A DNA stretch of 64,000 nt from Bacillota bacterium (GTDB lineage: Bacteria; Bacillota; Clostridia; Lachnospirales; Lachnospiraceae): NCBI GenBank assembly GCA_023420085.1, contig JAEZWQ010000047.1, forward strand, positions 1 to 64,000. Reading direction: 5' to 3'. The translations under genes were made by a program, and so were the position numbers. Of this stretch, positions 25,294-34,743 are shown one piece after another (the stretch's first letter is position 1; every line of letters begins with the position of its first letter). The notes under the pieces are model-generated. The model ran no database searches. It was not told where the DNA came from and saw only the letters and a program-made list of their open reading frames with translations.

Positions 25294-26620
25294 TATAGTT
25301 TATTTCCAAATCAGTGAAACGAGTTTGTTCTGCAATCCATCGTAATTTTACAGTACCTGTTGATCCATGTCGTTGCTTAGCAATTATTACTTCAGCTATT
25401 CCTTTTTCTTCAGAATCTTCATTATAATAATCATCTCTATAAAGGAACATAACAATATCAGCATCCTGTTCAATAGCTCCAGATTCTCTTAAGTCAGATA
25501 ACATTGGATGATGGTCGGCTCTACTCTCAACTGCACGAGAAAGCTGGGATAATGCAACAACTGGTATATTCAACTCTTTTGCTAACAATTTTAGACTTCT
25601 TGAAATTTCTGATATTTCTTGTTGCCTATTTTCTTTTCCTCTTCCAGTCATAAGTTGAAGGTAATCAATAATTACTAACCCTAAGTTATGTTCTAGTTTA
25701 GCCTTGCGACATTTAGATCGGAGTTCTGCAATATTTATACTTCCAGTATCGTCAATCAATAATTTTGCTCCTACAAGGGATTCAGAAGCATTTATAACAA
25801 ATCCCCACTCATCTAAACCTATATCACCTAGCCTTAAGCGTGATGCTGAAACTCCGCTTTCCATAGCTAAAAGTCTATTACCCAACTGTTCAGATGACAT
25901 TTCCAATGAGAAAACTGCTGTTGTAACTCCACTTAAAGAGGCTGCTTTTGCAAGATTTAAACAGAATGCTGTTTTACCCATTGCAGGTCTTGCAGCAATT
26001 AATATTAGATCAGAGTTCTGTAATCCTCCTGTCCTATTATTAAGATCAGTAAAGCCCGTAGTTACTCCCGTTAAAATATCTTCTTTTTGTGAGTTTTCTT
26101 CAATAGTATCAAGTACATCCATCATTACTTCTTTTATAGTCTTAAAGTCAGATAAATTTTTATTTTGTACTAATGAAAACATAATTTTTTCAGTATATTC
26201 TAATAGTTCATTTAATTCATATTTTTGAGAGTATACTTTTTCTTTTATATTATCACAATTTTCAATTAATTTTCTTAGTATGGCTTTTTCTTTTATTGTA
26301 TTTGCATAAGCTTCAGCATAGACGCTACTTGTTACATCAAGAATTAAACTTCTTAGAAATTCCTGAGAAGTTAGTTCTGGCTGATTCTCCTTTTTTAATT
26401 CATCTGCCAACATTATTGAATTTATAGTCATATTCTTAGCATAAATACTAAGAATATGCTTATATACTATCTTATATCTAGTATCATAAAAATCATCAGG
26501 AGATACTATCGCAGATACAGCATTTATTTTTTGATGGTCAAAAATCAAGCAACCTAATAATGTGCGCTCTATATCAACAGAATTAGGTATTTCTTTATTT
26601 ATTAAACGTTCATTAACCAT
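25283..26620 (-). CDS. dnaB: Replicative DNA helicase DnaB
   Basis: Hexameric 5'-3' helicase of the replication fork. The 445-residue product has the N-terminal helical domain (about 12-115), a linker, and a RecA-like ATPase with Walker A ARPAMGKTAF (about 208-217), Walker B LVIIDYLQLM, SQLSRAVESR and a C-terminal arginine finger region. Length is normal. The ATG lies one base after the rplI stop, with AAGGA located in the rplI end; rplI-dnaB is the standard Firmicutes order. Confidence 0.97.
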   Translation of the reverse strand: MVNERLINKEIPNSVDIERTLLGCLIFDHQKINAVSAIVSPDDFYDTRYKIVYKHILSIYAKNMTINSIMLADELKKENQPELTSQEFLRSLILDVTSSVYAEAYANTIKEKAILRKLIENCDNIKEKVYSQKYELNELLEYTEKIMFSLVQNKNLSDFKTIKEVMMDVLDTIEENSQKEDILTGVTTGFTDLNNRTGGLQNSDLILIAARPAMGKTAFCLNLAKAASLSGVTTAVFSLEMSSEQLGNRLLAMESGVSASRLRLGDIGLDEWGFVINASESLVGAKLLIDDTGSINIAELRSKCRKAKLEHNLGLVIIDYLQLMTGRGKENRQQEISEISRSLKLLAKELNIPVVALSQLSRAVESRADHHPMLSDLRESGAIEQDADIVMFLYRDDYYNEDSEEKGIAEVIIAKQRHGSTGTVKLRWIAEQTRFTDLEINYNGN

Positions 26621-26621
26621 A

Positions 26622-27068
26622 CTATTCCTTATCCACTACTACTTTCAAGCTTGCAGTAACTTTTGGATGTAACTTAATATTTATTTCAAATTTTCCAATT
26701 GATTTAATAGGTATATCCATAAGGATTTTCTTTTTATCAATTTTATATCCGAACTGTTTTTCAATTTCTTCGGCAATTTCTTTACTAGATATTGAACCGA
26801 ATGCTTTATCACCAGCACCAACCTTCATTTTTAATTTTAAAGTCTTAGTTGCTATTTCTTTTGATAATTTATTCGCTTCATCAAGTTTTTCTTTCTCTAT
26901 TTTATCATTATTAGCAAGTTTTAATTTTAAGTCATTTAAATTTTTTGAAGTTGCTTCAACAGCTTCCTTTTTTCTAAAAAGCACATTTCTAGCATACCCA
27001 TCATTAACTTCAACTATTTCATTCATCTTCCCCAGACTCTTAACATCTTTTAGTAGTATAACCTTCAT
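26622..27068 (-). CDS. rplI: 50S ribosomal protein L9
   Basis: A 148-residue L9 with the two-lobed layout: N-terminal rRNA-binding lobe MKVILLKDVKSLGKMNEIVEV and NDGYARNVLFRKKEA, a long connecting helix (about 40-75), and a C-terminal lobe with KAFGSISSKEIAEEI. The start shares one base with the gdpP stop (TAATG overlap). The gdpP-rplI-dnaB string is a classic Firmicutes cluster. Confidence 0.97.
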   Translation of the reverse strand: MKVILLKDVKSLGKMNEIVEVNDGYARNVLFRKKEAVEATSKNLNDLKLKLANNDKIEKEKLDEANKLSKEIATKTLKLKMKVGAGDKAFGSISSKEIAEEIEKQFGYKIDKKKILMDIPIKSIGKFEINIKLHPKVTASLKVVVDKE

Positions 27069-29083
27069 TAAATATCCCCCTCATCTAGCATTTTATTAAC
27101 CAACCCTATTATTTCATTTTTAGCTTCATCAATATCTAATCCTTTTAATTGGGCACCAGCAATTGTTTGATGTCCTCCACCACCAAGTTTTTCAGCAATT
27201 AATTGTACATTTATATCATCAATAGATCTAAGACTAATATAAATTGTATCATTTACCTTTGTTAATACAAAACTTGCTCTAACACCACTTGCATTTAGCA
27301 ATTCATTAGAAGCTTGTGCTCCTAGTTCAGTAGGAGAATCAATATCATCACCAATAAGTGATCCAATAATGAATCCCGGTCTAAACATATATGCATCAGA
27401 AATTATTCCTGCCTTTGCTTTAATTCTTACATGATCATCTCTCAATGTTTTCCTAATTCCATCTAGATCAGCTCCATTTTTTCTCAAAAAGGCTGCAGCT
27501 TCAAACGTTCTAACTCCTACTCTATTTGAGAAATAATTTGTATCTATTAGTATACCTGAATATAGAGCATCAATTACATTTTGATCAATTTTATAGTTTT
27601 TATCAACAAAGTATTGTAATACTTCTGTTATCATTTCACATGTTGATGAAGCTGAAGTTTCTACATATGACAATACAGGATTTCTTACAAAATCTTCACC
27701 TTGCCTATGGTGATCAATTACAACAACTTGTCCTGCCATATCTATCAACTCTGGAACCTCAGTATAACTTGCCTTATTAACATCAACCACGACTAATGTT
27801 GTGTTTTTATCAATTATTTCCATTGCCTTTTCTGGAGATATAAACATATCTGATGGATACTTACTATTCTCAATAAACTTATTAACAGAAGGTCTAACAG
27901 AATTAATTATATCATTGATAACTATATGAGTTTCTTTATCCATGTATCTTGCTAACATGTATACTCCTATACCTGCACCAACGCAATCAATGTCAGGTAA
28001 TTTATGTCCCATAATAATGACTTTTTCTCTATTTTCAAAAACTGATTTAAGAGCATGTGCTTTAACTCTCGACTTAACTCTTGTATTTTTCTCTACAGAT
28101 TTAGCTCTACCACCATAATAATATAATTTATCATTTTTCTTAACTACAACTTGATCTCCACCACGTGCAAGGGCCATATCAACAGCTGATACAGCTTGTT
28201 CATATGATTCTTGGTATACAGTATCTGATGAACTAAATCCCATACTTAAGGTTAATGGTATATTGTTTCCTACACTTAATTTTTTAACATCTTCTATTAA
28301 GCTAAATTTATCAGACTGCAATTTTGTAAGATCCTTATTTTTAATTAAAACATAATATTTATCTTTATCAAATTTTTGTATAACACCATCTATATCAGTG
28401 AAATATTTTCTTATACGTCTATCAAGTAATGAAGCCATCAATGATTTTCTTATATCATCAACATCATGCATTGCATCTTCGTAGTTATCAATATATATAA
28501 GTCCTTGAATTAATTTTTCATCTACAACCTTTTTCTTTAGTAAGTTTATTTCAGTATTATCAAATAAATACATTCCATAAAGGCACTCATTGTTTACAAT
28601 TTTTACCCTAATTTTTAGAATTTTTGCACTATACTGTTTATCATTAAAATCAAATATTTTTGTTATATTTTTTTTGTTTTCAAAATCACTAAGTTTTATT
28701 TCAGAATTAAGAATTGTTTCAATATTTTTATAGTATCTTTTTTTTATAGAAAAATCTCTTTGAAATCTATTATTTGTCCATAAAATATCTCCATGTTTAT
28801 CCATTATAAGATAAGGCACATCTAAATTTTCAAGTACAGTTTTTTGTATAGTGCCTGCGTTAAAAACTTCATCAATACTATTGTGTAACAAATATTTCTT
28901 TATATAAAAGTATATTATTATAACACCAATATAAAATATAATTAACAAAATTAATCCAATTAATGAAATACTCTTATTTGTCTTTATATTTATAACAAAA
29001 AAAACTAAAAAAATAAGAAAAAATATTATATGCCATAATTTAAATAAGTATTTGTTTATATTATCTTTTATTACTTGTTTCAT
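27068..29083 (-). CDS. gdpP: Cyclic-di-AMP phosphodiesterase GdpP
   Basis: Membrane phosphodiesterase that degrades c-di-AMP, a regulator of osmolyte transport and wall stress. The 671-residue product has two membrane segments (about 16-32 and 38-62), a PAS-like domain (about 80-175), a degenerate GGDEF domain (about 185-315, with GGD at 308-310 rather than a full GGDEF), a DHH domain (GHKLPDIDCVGA at 359-370, VIDHH at 455-459), and a DHHA1 domain ending with GGGGHQTIAGAQ. This is the canonical GdpP architecture. GGAGA precedes the ATG. Confidence 0.95.
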   Translation of the reverse strand: MKQVIKDNINKYLFKLWHIIFFLIFLVFFVINIKTNKSISLIGLILLIIFYIGVIIIYFYIKKYLLHNSIDEVFNAGTIQKTVLENLDVPYLIMDKHGDILWTNNRFQRDFSIKKRYYKNIETILNSEIKLSDFENKKNITKIFDFNDKQYSAKILKIRVKIVNNECLYGMYLFDNTEINLLKKKVVDEKLIQGLIYIDNYEDAMHDVDDIRKSLMASLLDRRIRKYFTDIDGVIQKFDKDKYYVLIKNKDLTKLQSDKFSLIEDVKKLSVGNNIPLTLSMGFSSSDTVYQESYEQAVSAVDMALARGGDQVVVKKNDKLYYYGGRAKSVEKNTRVKSRVKAHALKSVFENREKVIIMGHKLPDIDCVGAGIGVYMLARYMDKETHIVINDIINSVRPSVNKFIENSKYPSDMFISPEKAMEIIDKNTTLVVVDVNKASYTEVPELIDMAGQVVVIDHHRQGEDFVRNPVLSYVETSASSTCEMITEVLQYFVDKNYKIDQNVIDALYSGILIDTNYFSNRVGVRTFEAAAFLRKNGADLDGIRKTLRDDHVRIKAKAGIISDAYMFRPGFIIGSLIGDDIDSPTELGAQASNELLNASGVRASFVLTKVNDTIYISLRSIDDINVQLIAEKLGGGGHQTIAGAQLKGLDIDEAKNEIIGLVNKMLDEGDI

Positions 29084-29099
29084 ATTTCTCCATTTAATA

Positions 29100-29585
29100 T
29101 TATTTATGTTTTAATGCTCTTATAACATGTCTTGTTGTATTGAAAATGCTATCATTGTTAATACATATATTTGAAAGTTTTTCATAATATTTATGTCTAA
29201 TTTCAAATAATTTAACTAAGTCATCATAAGATTTTACTAATGGTCTAGTACTATCAATTGGAAGCTTTGAAATATCTCTTTTTAAATAAATAAAAATAAA
29301 ATTACGCTTATTATAGTCATCAAAATTATGTAAATTAAGCACAGAACCTCCACCTGTAGATATTATAACATTTGTTTTATTGGATAACGATTTAATAATT
29401 TCAGTTTCAATCTTTCTAAATTGTTCTTCGTTATTTTTAGTTAAAAATTCAGATATCTTGATACCTAATTTTTTTTCAATTAAGTCATCAGTATCATAAA
29501 ATTTATATCCAATCTTTTTTGCAACAATTGTTCCAACGATTGTTTTACCAGAACCTGGCATACCTATTAGTACTGCTGATTTCAT
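29100..29585 (-). CDS. aroK: Shikimate kinase
   Basis: Phosphorylates shikimate at O3. The 161-residue protein has Walker A GMPGSGKT (8-15), FYDTDDLIEKKLG with the shikimate-binding aspartates, EEQFRKIE with the conserved Arg, and STGGGSVL. R in STRPLVK is the lid arginine. It is the first gene of the minus-strand operon that continues into gdpP after 16 bases. AAGGA precedes the ATG. The fused aroE is four genes further along the same operon. Confidence 0.94.
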   Translation of the reverse strand: MKSAVLIGMPGSGKTIVGTIVAKKIGYKFYDTDDLIEKKLGIKISEFLTKNNEEQFRKIETEIIKSLSNKTNVIISTGGGSVLNLHNFDDYNKRNFIFIYLKRDISKLPIDSTRPLVKSYDDLVKLFEIRHKYYEKLSNICINNDSIFNTTRHVIRALKHK

Positions 29586-29604
29586 ATTATTCCTTTTTCT
29601 TAAT

Positions 29605-29613
29605 ATTATATCA
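29605..29613 (-). promoter_or_regulatory. Candidate extended -10 of aroK operon
   Basis: On the minus strand TGATATAAT contains a consensus TATAAT (29610-29605) with a TG-type extension, about 20 bases before the aroK start. No convincing -35 was found. Confidence 0.35.
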
Positions 29614-29651
29614 TATATATCAATCTATTACTCTACAAAAATAATAAGTTA

Positions 29652-29662
29652 TATGGTAAAAT
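29652..29662 (+). promoter_or_regulatory. Candidate extended -10 of the AI-2E/gpmA operon
   Basis: TATGGTAAAAT combines the TRTG extension with TAAAAT (29657-29662), 26 bases before the TTG start at 29688. A poor -35 TACAAA (29634-29639) is 17 bases upstream. Divergent from the aroK promoter within a gap of about 100 bases. Confidence 0.35.
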
Positions 29663-29677
29663 ATATAAAAAATGTAT

Positions 29678-29684
29678 GGAGGGG
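29678..29684 (+). promoter_or_regulatory. Shine-Dalgarno that fixes a TTG start
   Basis: GGAGGGG overlaps the in-frame ATG at 29676, so that ATG cannot be the start served by it. The next in-frame start codon at proper spacing is TTG at 29688. Confidence 0.7.
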
Positions 29685-29687
29685 TAC

Positions 29688-31115
29688 TTGAAATTATTTA
29701 ATTTTTTAAAGCCTGATAAAAATAGAGTTTCTATAATGTTATATGTTGTATTAACTGTGATTTTATCATATATAAGTATTAAGTTATTGGGCTTTTCGAC
29801 TGACATAATAAATTGGATAACTAATTTTCTAAAGAGGATATATAATTGGGTATATCCTGCTACTATAGGTATAATAATTGCATATTTAATGTACCCTATT
29901 GTTAATATTATTTTTTATAAAATAACAAAATGGAAAAAAGTTAATGAAAAACTAGCTAAATTTATTTCTATACTAGTTGCATATTCATTTATTTTACTAT
30001 TAATAGTTGGGTTTTTCTATGCAATATATATATCAATAGGTGGGCAAATATCTAATAATACAAATTTAGATCAAATAATTAATTTCATATCACAATTTGC
30101 AAACACTGATTCAATGGATGCTAATGCATTTAGGATTTCAGCCTTACTTGAGCAATCTGGTATACATGTTTCTTATTCAGTAGCTTCAAAAATTGCTGAA
30201 TTTATTATAATTTTTAAGCAATGGTTCTATTCATTTATTTCTGGAATAGGAACAACACTACTAAGTTGGTCAGAAAGTTTATTTAGTTGGGGTATTGGAA
30301 TAATTCTTAGCTTATATCTAATAAAAGATGCTGAGTATTTCCTTTCATTAGGAAGAAGAATTTATTATATTATTTTTGGAAATTCAAGACTTGGTCGTAG
30401 AATAAAGATTGTATTATCTGTATTTGATAAAACATTTAAAAAATATATGAAGGGCCAAATCATTGAAGCATTTTTTGTTACAATATTATCAGTGGCGTTA
30501 TTGGCAATATTTGGGATCAAATATTTTCTACTTATAGGTATAGTTTCAGGTGTAACTAATATGATACCTTATATTGGTCCAATTTTAGGTACTGTATTAG
30601 CTGTTGTTATGGGACTACTTGATGGCTCTGTTGTAAATGCCGGTATAGGATTCTTAATAATGCTTGTAGTTCAACAAATTGATAATAATATTATGGCACC
30701 TAAAATTGTTGGAGGAATGGTTGGCTTACATCCTGTATTCATAATTATAGCCTTGATAATAGGTGGTAAATTTGGTGGACTAGCTGGTATGGTATTAGCT
30801 GTACCTATTGCAGCTAGTGTTAAAGTATTATTTAATATGTGGTATATTCGTACAGGAAAAAGTGATGATTGGACTATATTCTCACCTATTAGCGATGATG
30901 AATTAGAAAAAGAGGTTGATGGCGAGTTTTCTACTAAAAAGAAAACAACACATAGACATATCATAAATCTTAAATCTCTTTTAAATTTTAAGAAAAATGA
31001 AAATGTTGTTAATAATGATGAAATATCAACAGATACTAGTGATACTTCATTAAATAATAAATTAAATGAATCAAATATTGATTCAGATAATAATAGTAAT
31101 TCAGGAGGTAATTAA
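29688..31115 (+). CDS. AI-2E family (YdbI/PerM-like) membrane protein
   Basis: A 475-residue polytopic protein of the AI-2E/PF01594 family, with about seven to eight membrane segments and characteristic ITNMIPYIGPILG (about 285-297) and QQIDNNIMAPKIVGGMVGLHP. The family name is historical; members move various small molecules or ions, including Na+/H+ antiport, and autoinducer export is not implied. The C-terminus has a hydrophilic Asn/Ser-rich tail of about 60 residues. TTG 29688 is chosen because GGAGGGG (29678-29684) fits it. The last base of its stop is the first of gpmA. A paralogue lies at 50452-51735. Confidence 0.85.
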   Translation: MKLFNFLKPDKNRVSIMLYVVLTVILSYISIKLLGFSTDIINWITNFLKRIYNWVYPATIGIIIAYLMYPIVNIIFYKITKWKKVNEKLAKFISILVAYSFILLLIVGFFYAIYISIGGQISNNTNLDQIINFISQFANTDSMDANAFRISALLEQSGIHVSYSVASKIAEFIIIFKQWFYSFISGIGTTLLSWSESLFSWGIGIILSLYLIKDAEYFLSLGRRIYYIIFGNSRLGRRIKIVLSVFDKTFKKYMKGQIIEAFFVTILSVALLAIFGIKYFLLIGIVSGVTNMIPYIGPILGTVLAVVMGLLDGSVVNAGIGFLIMLVVQQIDNNIMAPKIVGGMVGLHPVFIIIALIIGGKFGGLAGMVLAVPIAASVKVLFNMWYIRTGKSDDWTIFSPISDDELEKEVDGEFSTKKKTTHRHIINLKSLLNFKKNENVVNNDEISTDTSDTSLNNKLNESNIDSDNNSNSGGN

Positions 31116-31813
31116 TGAAACTAGTTTTAATTAGACATGGTGAAAGTCAATGGAACCTTGAGAACAGATTTACAGGATGGACTGATGTAGACTTATCTGA
31201 AAAGGGAGTTGCAGAAGCTCATAATGCTGGTAAAGAGTTAAAGGAAGAAGGATATCATTTTGATATTGCATATACTTCATTTCAAAAAAGAGCAATTAAG
31301 ACTTTAAATATAGTTCTTGAGGAAATGGATCAATTATATATTCCTGTTGTTAAGTCTTGGAGATTAAATGAACGTCACTATGGAGCACTTCAAGGTCTAA
31401 ATAAGGCTGAAACTGCAAATAAATATGGTGATGAGCAAGTACATATTTGGAGAAGAAGCTTTGATATATGTCCACCAGAATTAGAAGAAGATGATGAAAG
31501 ACATCCAAAATTTGATGATAGATATAAAGATTTACCAAAGGAAGAATTGCCAAGAACAGAGAGTTTAAAAATAACTATTGATAGAGTTCTTAAATTCTGG
31601 GAATCTGATATTTCAAAAGCTATTAAAGATGGAAAAGATGTTGTTATAGCTGCACATGGAAATAGTTTAAGGGCTTTAATCAAGTACCTATTAAAAATAT
31701 CTGATGAAGATATTATCAATCTTAATTTACCAACAGGACAACCATTAAAATTTGAAATTAATGAGAATCTAGAAATTGAAAAATATCCAGAAATTGTTGA
31801 TGTTTCAAAATAA
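31115..31813 (+). CDS. gpmA: 2,3-bisphosphoglycerate-dependent phosphoglycerate mutase
   Basis: Glycolytic enzyme interconverting 3- and 2-phosphoglycerate. The 232-residue product starts with the phosphohistidine motif LIRHGESQWN and carries FTGWTDVDLSEKG, SWRLNERHYGALQGLNKAE, and AAHGNSLRALIKYLL with the second catalytic His. Length is typical for the dPGM family. Its AGGAGG site lies in the end of the preceding gene, with a one-base stop/start overlap. A strong terminator follows. Confidence 0.96.
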   Translation: MKLVLIRHGESQWNLENRFTGWTDVDLSEKGVAEAHNAGKELKEEGYHFDIAYTSFQKRAIKTLNIVLEEMDQLYIPVVKSWRLNERHYGALQGLNKAETANKYGDEQVHIWRRSFDICPPELEEDDERHPKFDDRYKDLPKEELPRTESLKITIDRVLKFWESDISKAIKDGKDVVIAAHGNSLRALIKYLLKISDEDIINLNLPTGQPLKFEINENLEIEKYPEIVDVSK

Positions 31814-31824
31814 TTAATATAGGT

Positions 31825-31861
31825 AAAGGATTTTGTAGACGTTAGGGCTACAAAATCCTTT
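31825..31861. terminator. Intrinsic terminator after gpmA, shared with the opposite operon
   Basis: A 14-bp stem, 31825-31838 pairing with 31848-31861, with a nine-base loop, is flanked by T-rich sequence on the plus side and A-rich sequence on the other. It separates convergent gpmA (+) and ytqB (-, stop at 31865) and probably acts in both directions. Confidence 0.85.
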
Positions 31862-31864
31862 TAT

Positions 31865-32407
31865 TTATATTTTATAAATTGAGATGACATATGGAGGATT
31901 ATTTATTTGATTAATAAAATCATATTTTATTATAGTATATTCTTTTTGGCTGATACTTCTCAAAAAGTTTTCTACTTCTACTTTTTCTTTATACCCCTCA
32001 TCATGTCCTGGATATATTGTTATAAGAATATATCCGTTTTCGCTTAAAAGAGTTAGTGTAGCTTTTAATGACTTAATTACTTCAGAGTATGTCGTTGTAA
32101 TACTATGATTAGATCCAGGTAGATATCCTAAATTATATATTGCAATATCAATAGAATCCGTTATATAACTGTCAATATTAGCATGTGAATCTAATATAAA
32201 ATTAATTCTATTACCAACTCTGGCAAGTGTATTATTTTTTGCATCTTCCTGTACATCAAAACAATACATTTTTCTAGGCTTAAGTATATCTAATATTTTT
32301 TTAGTATCATACCCATTACCAGCTGTCATATCAACAGCAACATTTATTTTAGAACTATCAATTGACATTAGTATATGATCAATTAAAGTTATTGTATTTT
32401 TAATCAT
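31865..32407 (-). CDS. YtqB-family SAM-dependent RNA methyltransferase
   Basis: A 180-residue class I methyltransferase of the YtqB/rRNA methylase family (PF06962). SAM-binding motif I is VDMTAGNGYDT, followed by YCFDVQEDA (motif II), AIYNLGYLPGSNHSITT (catalytic NLGYLPG segment) and LITIYPGHDEG. Recent family members are reported to act on tRNA wobble modifications; the substrate here is inferred. The ATG at 32407 overlaps the bioY end by eight bases and GGAA precedes it; a TTG at 32422 is the alternative. Last gene of the long minus operon. Confidence 0.88.
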   Translation of the reverse strand: MIKNTITLIDHILMSIDSSKINVAVDMTAGNGYDTKKILDILKPRKMYCFDVQEDAKNNTLARVGNRINFILDSHANIDSYITDSIDIAIYNLGYLPGSNHSITTTYSEVIKSLKATLTLLSENGYILITIYPGHDEGYKEKVEVENFLRSISQKEYTIIKYDFINQINNPPYVISIYKI

Positions 32408-32933
32408 ATACTTTATTTCCAAACCTATAACTTATGTAAACGCTTATGATTATTGCAATAATATCGCTAGCTATTGTTAAGAATAAACCATAATATAAAA
32501 CTAATCCTATAGGCATACTTACTTTAATATAAAAATTTTGTATCATGTAGAAATATATAATTCCGAAAAAATATATAATAAATACGCCTATTATGTTTAT
32601 AAGGGTTAAATTTAAAATATTTCTTTTTAACTTTTTAATTAAATAAGACATTATTGCTGCTGCTATTACAAAACCAATTATATAACCAAAGCTTTTTTCA
32701 AAAATATACCAAAAGCCTCCACCTTTGGTAAAAATAGGTACTCCCAAAAGTCCTAGCATCATATATGTAAATGGAGCTAATGGAGCATATGGAAATTTAA
32801 TTAGACTGCCTGCTAATAATACAAATAATACCTGAAAAGTTATAGGAATAAATGGCAAAGGTATTTTTATATAGGTTCCTATAATTATTAATACTGTAAA
32901 AATAGCTGATAAAACTAGCTGTTTTAATTTCAT
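32400..32933 (-). CDS. bioY: Biotin transporter BioY (ECF S component)
   Basis: A 177-residue membrane protein with about six segments. The N-terminal half (KIPLPFIPITFQVLFVLLAG, TYMMLGLLGVPIF) and GGGFWYIFEKSFGYIIGF match the BioY biotin-binding S subunit of ECF transporters. The energising EcfA/EcfT genes are not in this window, so it probably uses a shared module encoded elsewhere. No BirA-type operator is evident because it sits inside an operon with lepA upstream (one-base gap) and ytqB overlapping downstream. Confidence 0.9.
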   Translation of the reverse strand: MKLKQLVLSAIFTVLIIIGTYIKIPLPFIPITFQVLFVLLAGSLIKFPYAPLAPFTYMMLGLLGVPIFTKGGGFWYIFEKSFGYIIGFVIAAAIMSYLIKKLKRNILNLTLINIIGVFIIYFFGIIYFYMIQNFYIKVSMPIGLVLYYGLFLTIASDIIAIIISVYISYRFGNKVYD

Positions 32934-32934
32934 A

Positions 32935-34743
32935 TTATTTTCCTTCCTCCAGTTTTAGTACACTCATGAATGCTTTTTGAGGTATTTCAACACTACCAAA
33001 TTGTCTCATCCTTTTCTTACCTTCTTTTTGTTTTTCAAGTAATTTTTTCTTTCGTGTTATATCGCCTCCATAGCACTTTGCTAAAACATCTTTTCTTAAA
33101 GCTTTAATGGTTTCTCTTGCAATTACTTTACTGCCAATTGCTGCCTGTATAGGTACCTCAAATAAGTGTCGTGGTATCTCGTCTTTTAGTTTTTCACACA
33201 TCTTTCTTCCTCTAGTATAGGCTGTATCAGAGTGAACAATAAATGAAAGTGCATCAATTTCTTCCTTATTTACCAAAATATCTAGTTTTACAAGTTTTGA
33301 AGGCACATATCCTTTAAACGTATAGTCAAATGAAGCGTATCCCCTTGAACGTGATTTTAGTGCATCAAAAAAGTCGTATATTATTTCATTTAATGGTAAA
33401 TCATACCTTAATACAGCTCTTGTTTCATCTAAATATTCCATTCCATTATATACTCCTCTTCGTTCTTGACAAAGTGACATAATAGAACCAATAAATTCGC
33501 TAGTAACCATAATTTCTGCTTCTACAATAGGTTCTTCCATTCTATCAATTTCTGAAGGATCAGGCAGATTGGATGGATTTGTCAATTCTATCATATTACC
33601 TGATTTAGTATACACATGATAAATAACGCTTGGAGCTGTAGTTATAATATCAAGATCATATTCTCTTTCAAGTCTTTCTTGAATAATTTCTAGATGCAAT
33701 AGTCCTAAAAATCCACACCTATACCCAAAGCCTAAGGCTACTGATGTCTCAGGTTCAAAGTTTAATGAGGCATCATTTAATTGTAATTTTTCTAATGCTT
33801 CCCTCAAATCCTCATAATCAGCTCCATCTATTGGATATATTCCACAATATACCATTGAGTTTGCTTTTTTATAACCAGGCAAAGGTTCTTCACATGGATT
33901 ATCTACAAATGTTATTGTATCCCCTACTTGTGTGTCTCTAACATTTTTTATACTTGCTGTAATAAAACCAACATCTCCAGCTAGAAGACATTCACTAGGA
34001 ACAAATTGACCAGGAGCAAAATAACCTACAGAAACAACTTCTGCTACAGCTCCTGTTGCCATCATTTTTATTTTATCACCTTTTCTTACACTGCCATCAA
34101 ATACTCTGCAAAATACAATAACACCCTTATAAGCATCGTATAATGAGTCAAATATTAGTGCTCTTAATGGCTTGTTTTCATCTCCATTTGGTGAAGGTAT
34201 TTTTTCTATTATAGCCTCAAGTACTTGATCAATATTTATACCATTTTTAGCTGATATTTGAGGAGCATCTTCTGCTACAATTCCTATTATGTCTTCAATT
34301 TCTGAAATTGCTCTTTGAGGATCTGCACTAGGTAAATCTATTTTATTTATTACAGGCATTATTTCAAGATTATGTTCTAATGCAAGATATACATTTGCAA
34401 GAGTTTGGGCTTCTACTCCTTGAGCTGCATCAACAATTAATATAGCTCCTTCACATGCAGCTAAAGATCTTGATACTTCATAATTAAAGTCTACATGCCC
34501 AGGGGTATCAATTAAATTAAAAATATATTCTTCACCTTTTTTAGATGTATAAATTATTCTAACAGTTTGTGCCTTAATTGTAATACCACGTTCACGTTCT
34601 AAATCCATATTATCTAAAACTTGTGTTTGCATCTCTCTTTTTGTTAATAGACCTGTATCTTCAATAATTCTATCAGCAAGAGTAGATTTTCCATGATCTA
34701 TATGTGCAATAATACAAAAATTTCTTATTTTATCTTGTCTCAT
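32935..34743 (-). CDS. lepA: Elongation factor 4 (LepA)
   Basis: Ribosome-associated GTPase thought to back-translocate or rescue stalled ribosomes. The 602-residue product has G1 AHIDHGKST (13-21), the RGITIKAQTVR switch region, DTPGHVDF (G3), NKIDLP (G4), EF-G-like domains II-V and the LepA-specific C-terminal domain (KGYVPSKLVKLDILVN, KCYGGDITRKKKLLEKQKEGKK region). Length is typical. Its ATG overlaps the radA stop by four bases. Confidence 0.97.
   Translation of the reverse strand: MRQDKIRNFCIIAHIDHGKSTLADRIIEDTGLLTKREMQTQVLDNMDLERERGITIKAQTVRIIYTSKKGEEYIFNLIDTPGHVDFNYEVSRSLAACEGAILIVDAAQGVEAQTLANVYLALEHNLEIMPVINKIDLPSADPQRAISEIEDIIGIVAEDAPQISAKNGINIDQVLEAIIEKIPSPNGDENKPLRALIFDSLYDAYKGVIVFCRVFDGSVRKGDKIKMMATGAVAEVVSVGYFAPGQFVPSECLLAGDVGFITASIKNVRDTQVGDTITFVDNPCEEPLPGYKKANSMVYCGIYPIDGADYEDLREALEKLQLNDASLNFEPETSVALGFGYRCGFLGLLHLEIIQERLEREYDLDIITTAPSVIYHVYTKSGNMIELTNPSNLPDPSEIDRMEEPIVEAEIMVTSEFIGSIMSLCQERRGVYNGMEYLDETRAVLRYDLPLNEIIYDFFDALKSRSRGYASFDYTFKGYVPSKLVKLDILVNKEEIDALSFIVHSDTAYTRGRKMCEKLKDEIPRHLFEVPIQAAIGSKVIARETIKALRKDVLAKCYGGDITRKKKLLEKQKEGKKRMRQFGSVEIPQKAFMSVLKLEEGK

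Noticed and set aside
29688..31115. Autoinducer-2 export (and 50452-51735) as evidence of quorum sensing
   Set aside because: The AI-2E family name is historical and covers diverse transporters; no luxS or receptor gene is present in the window.
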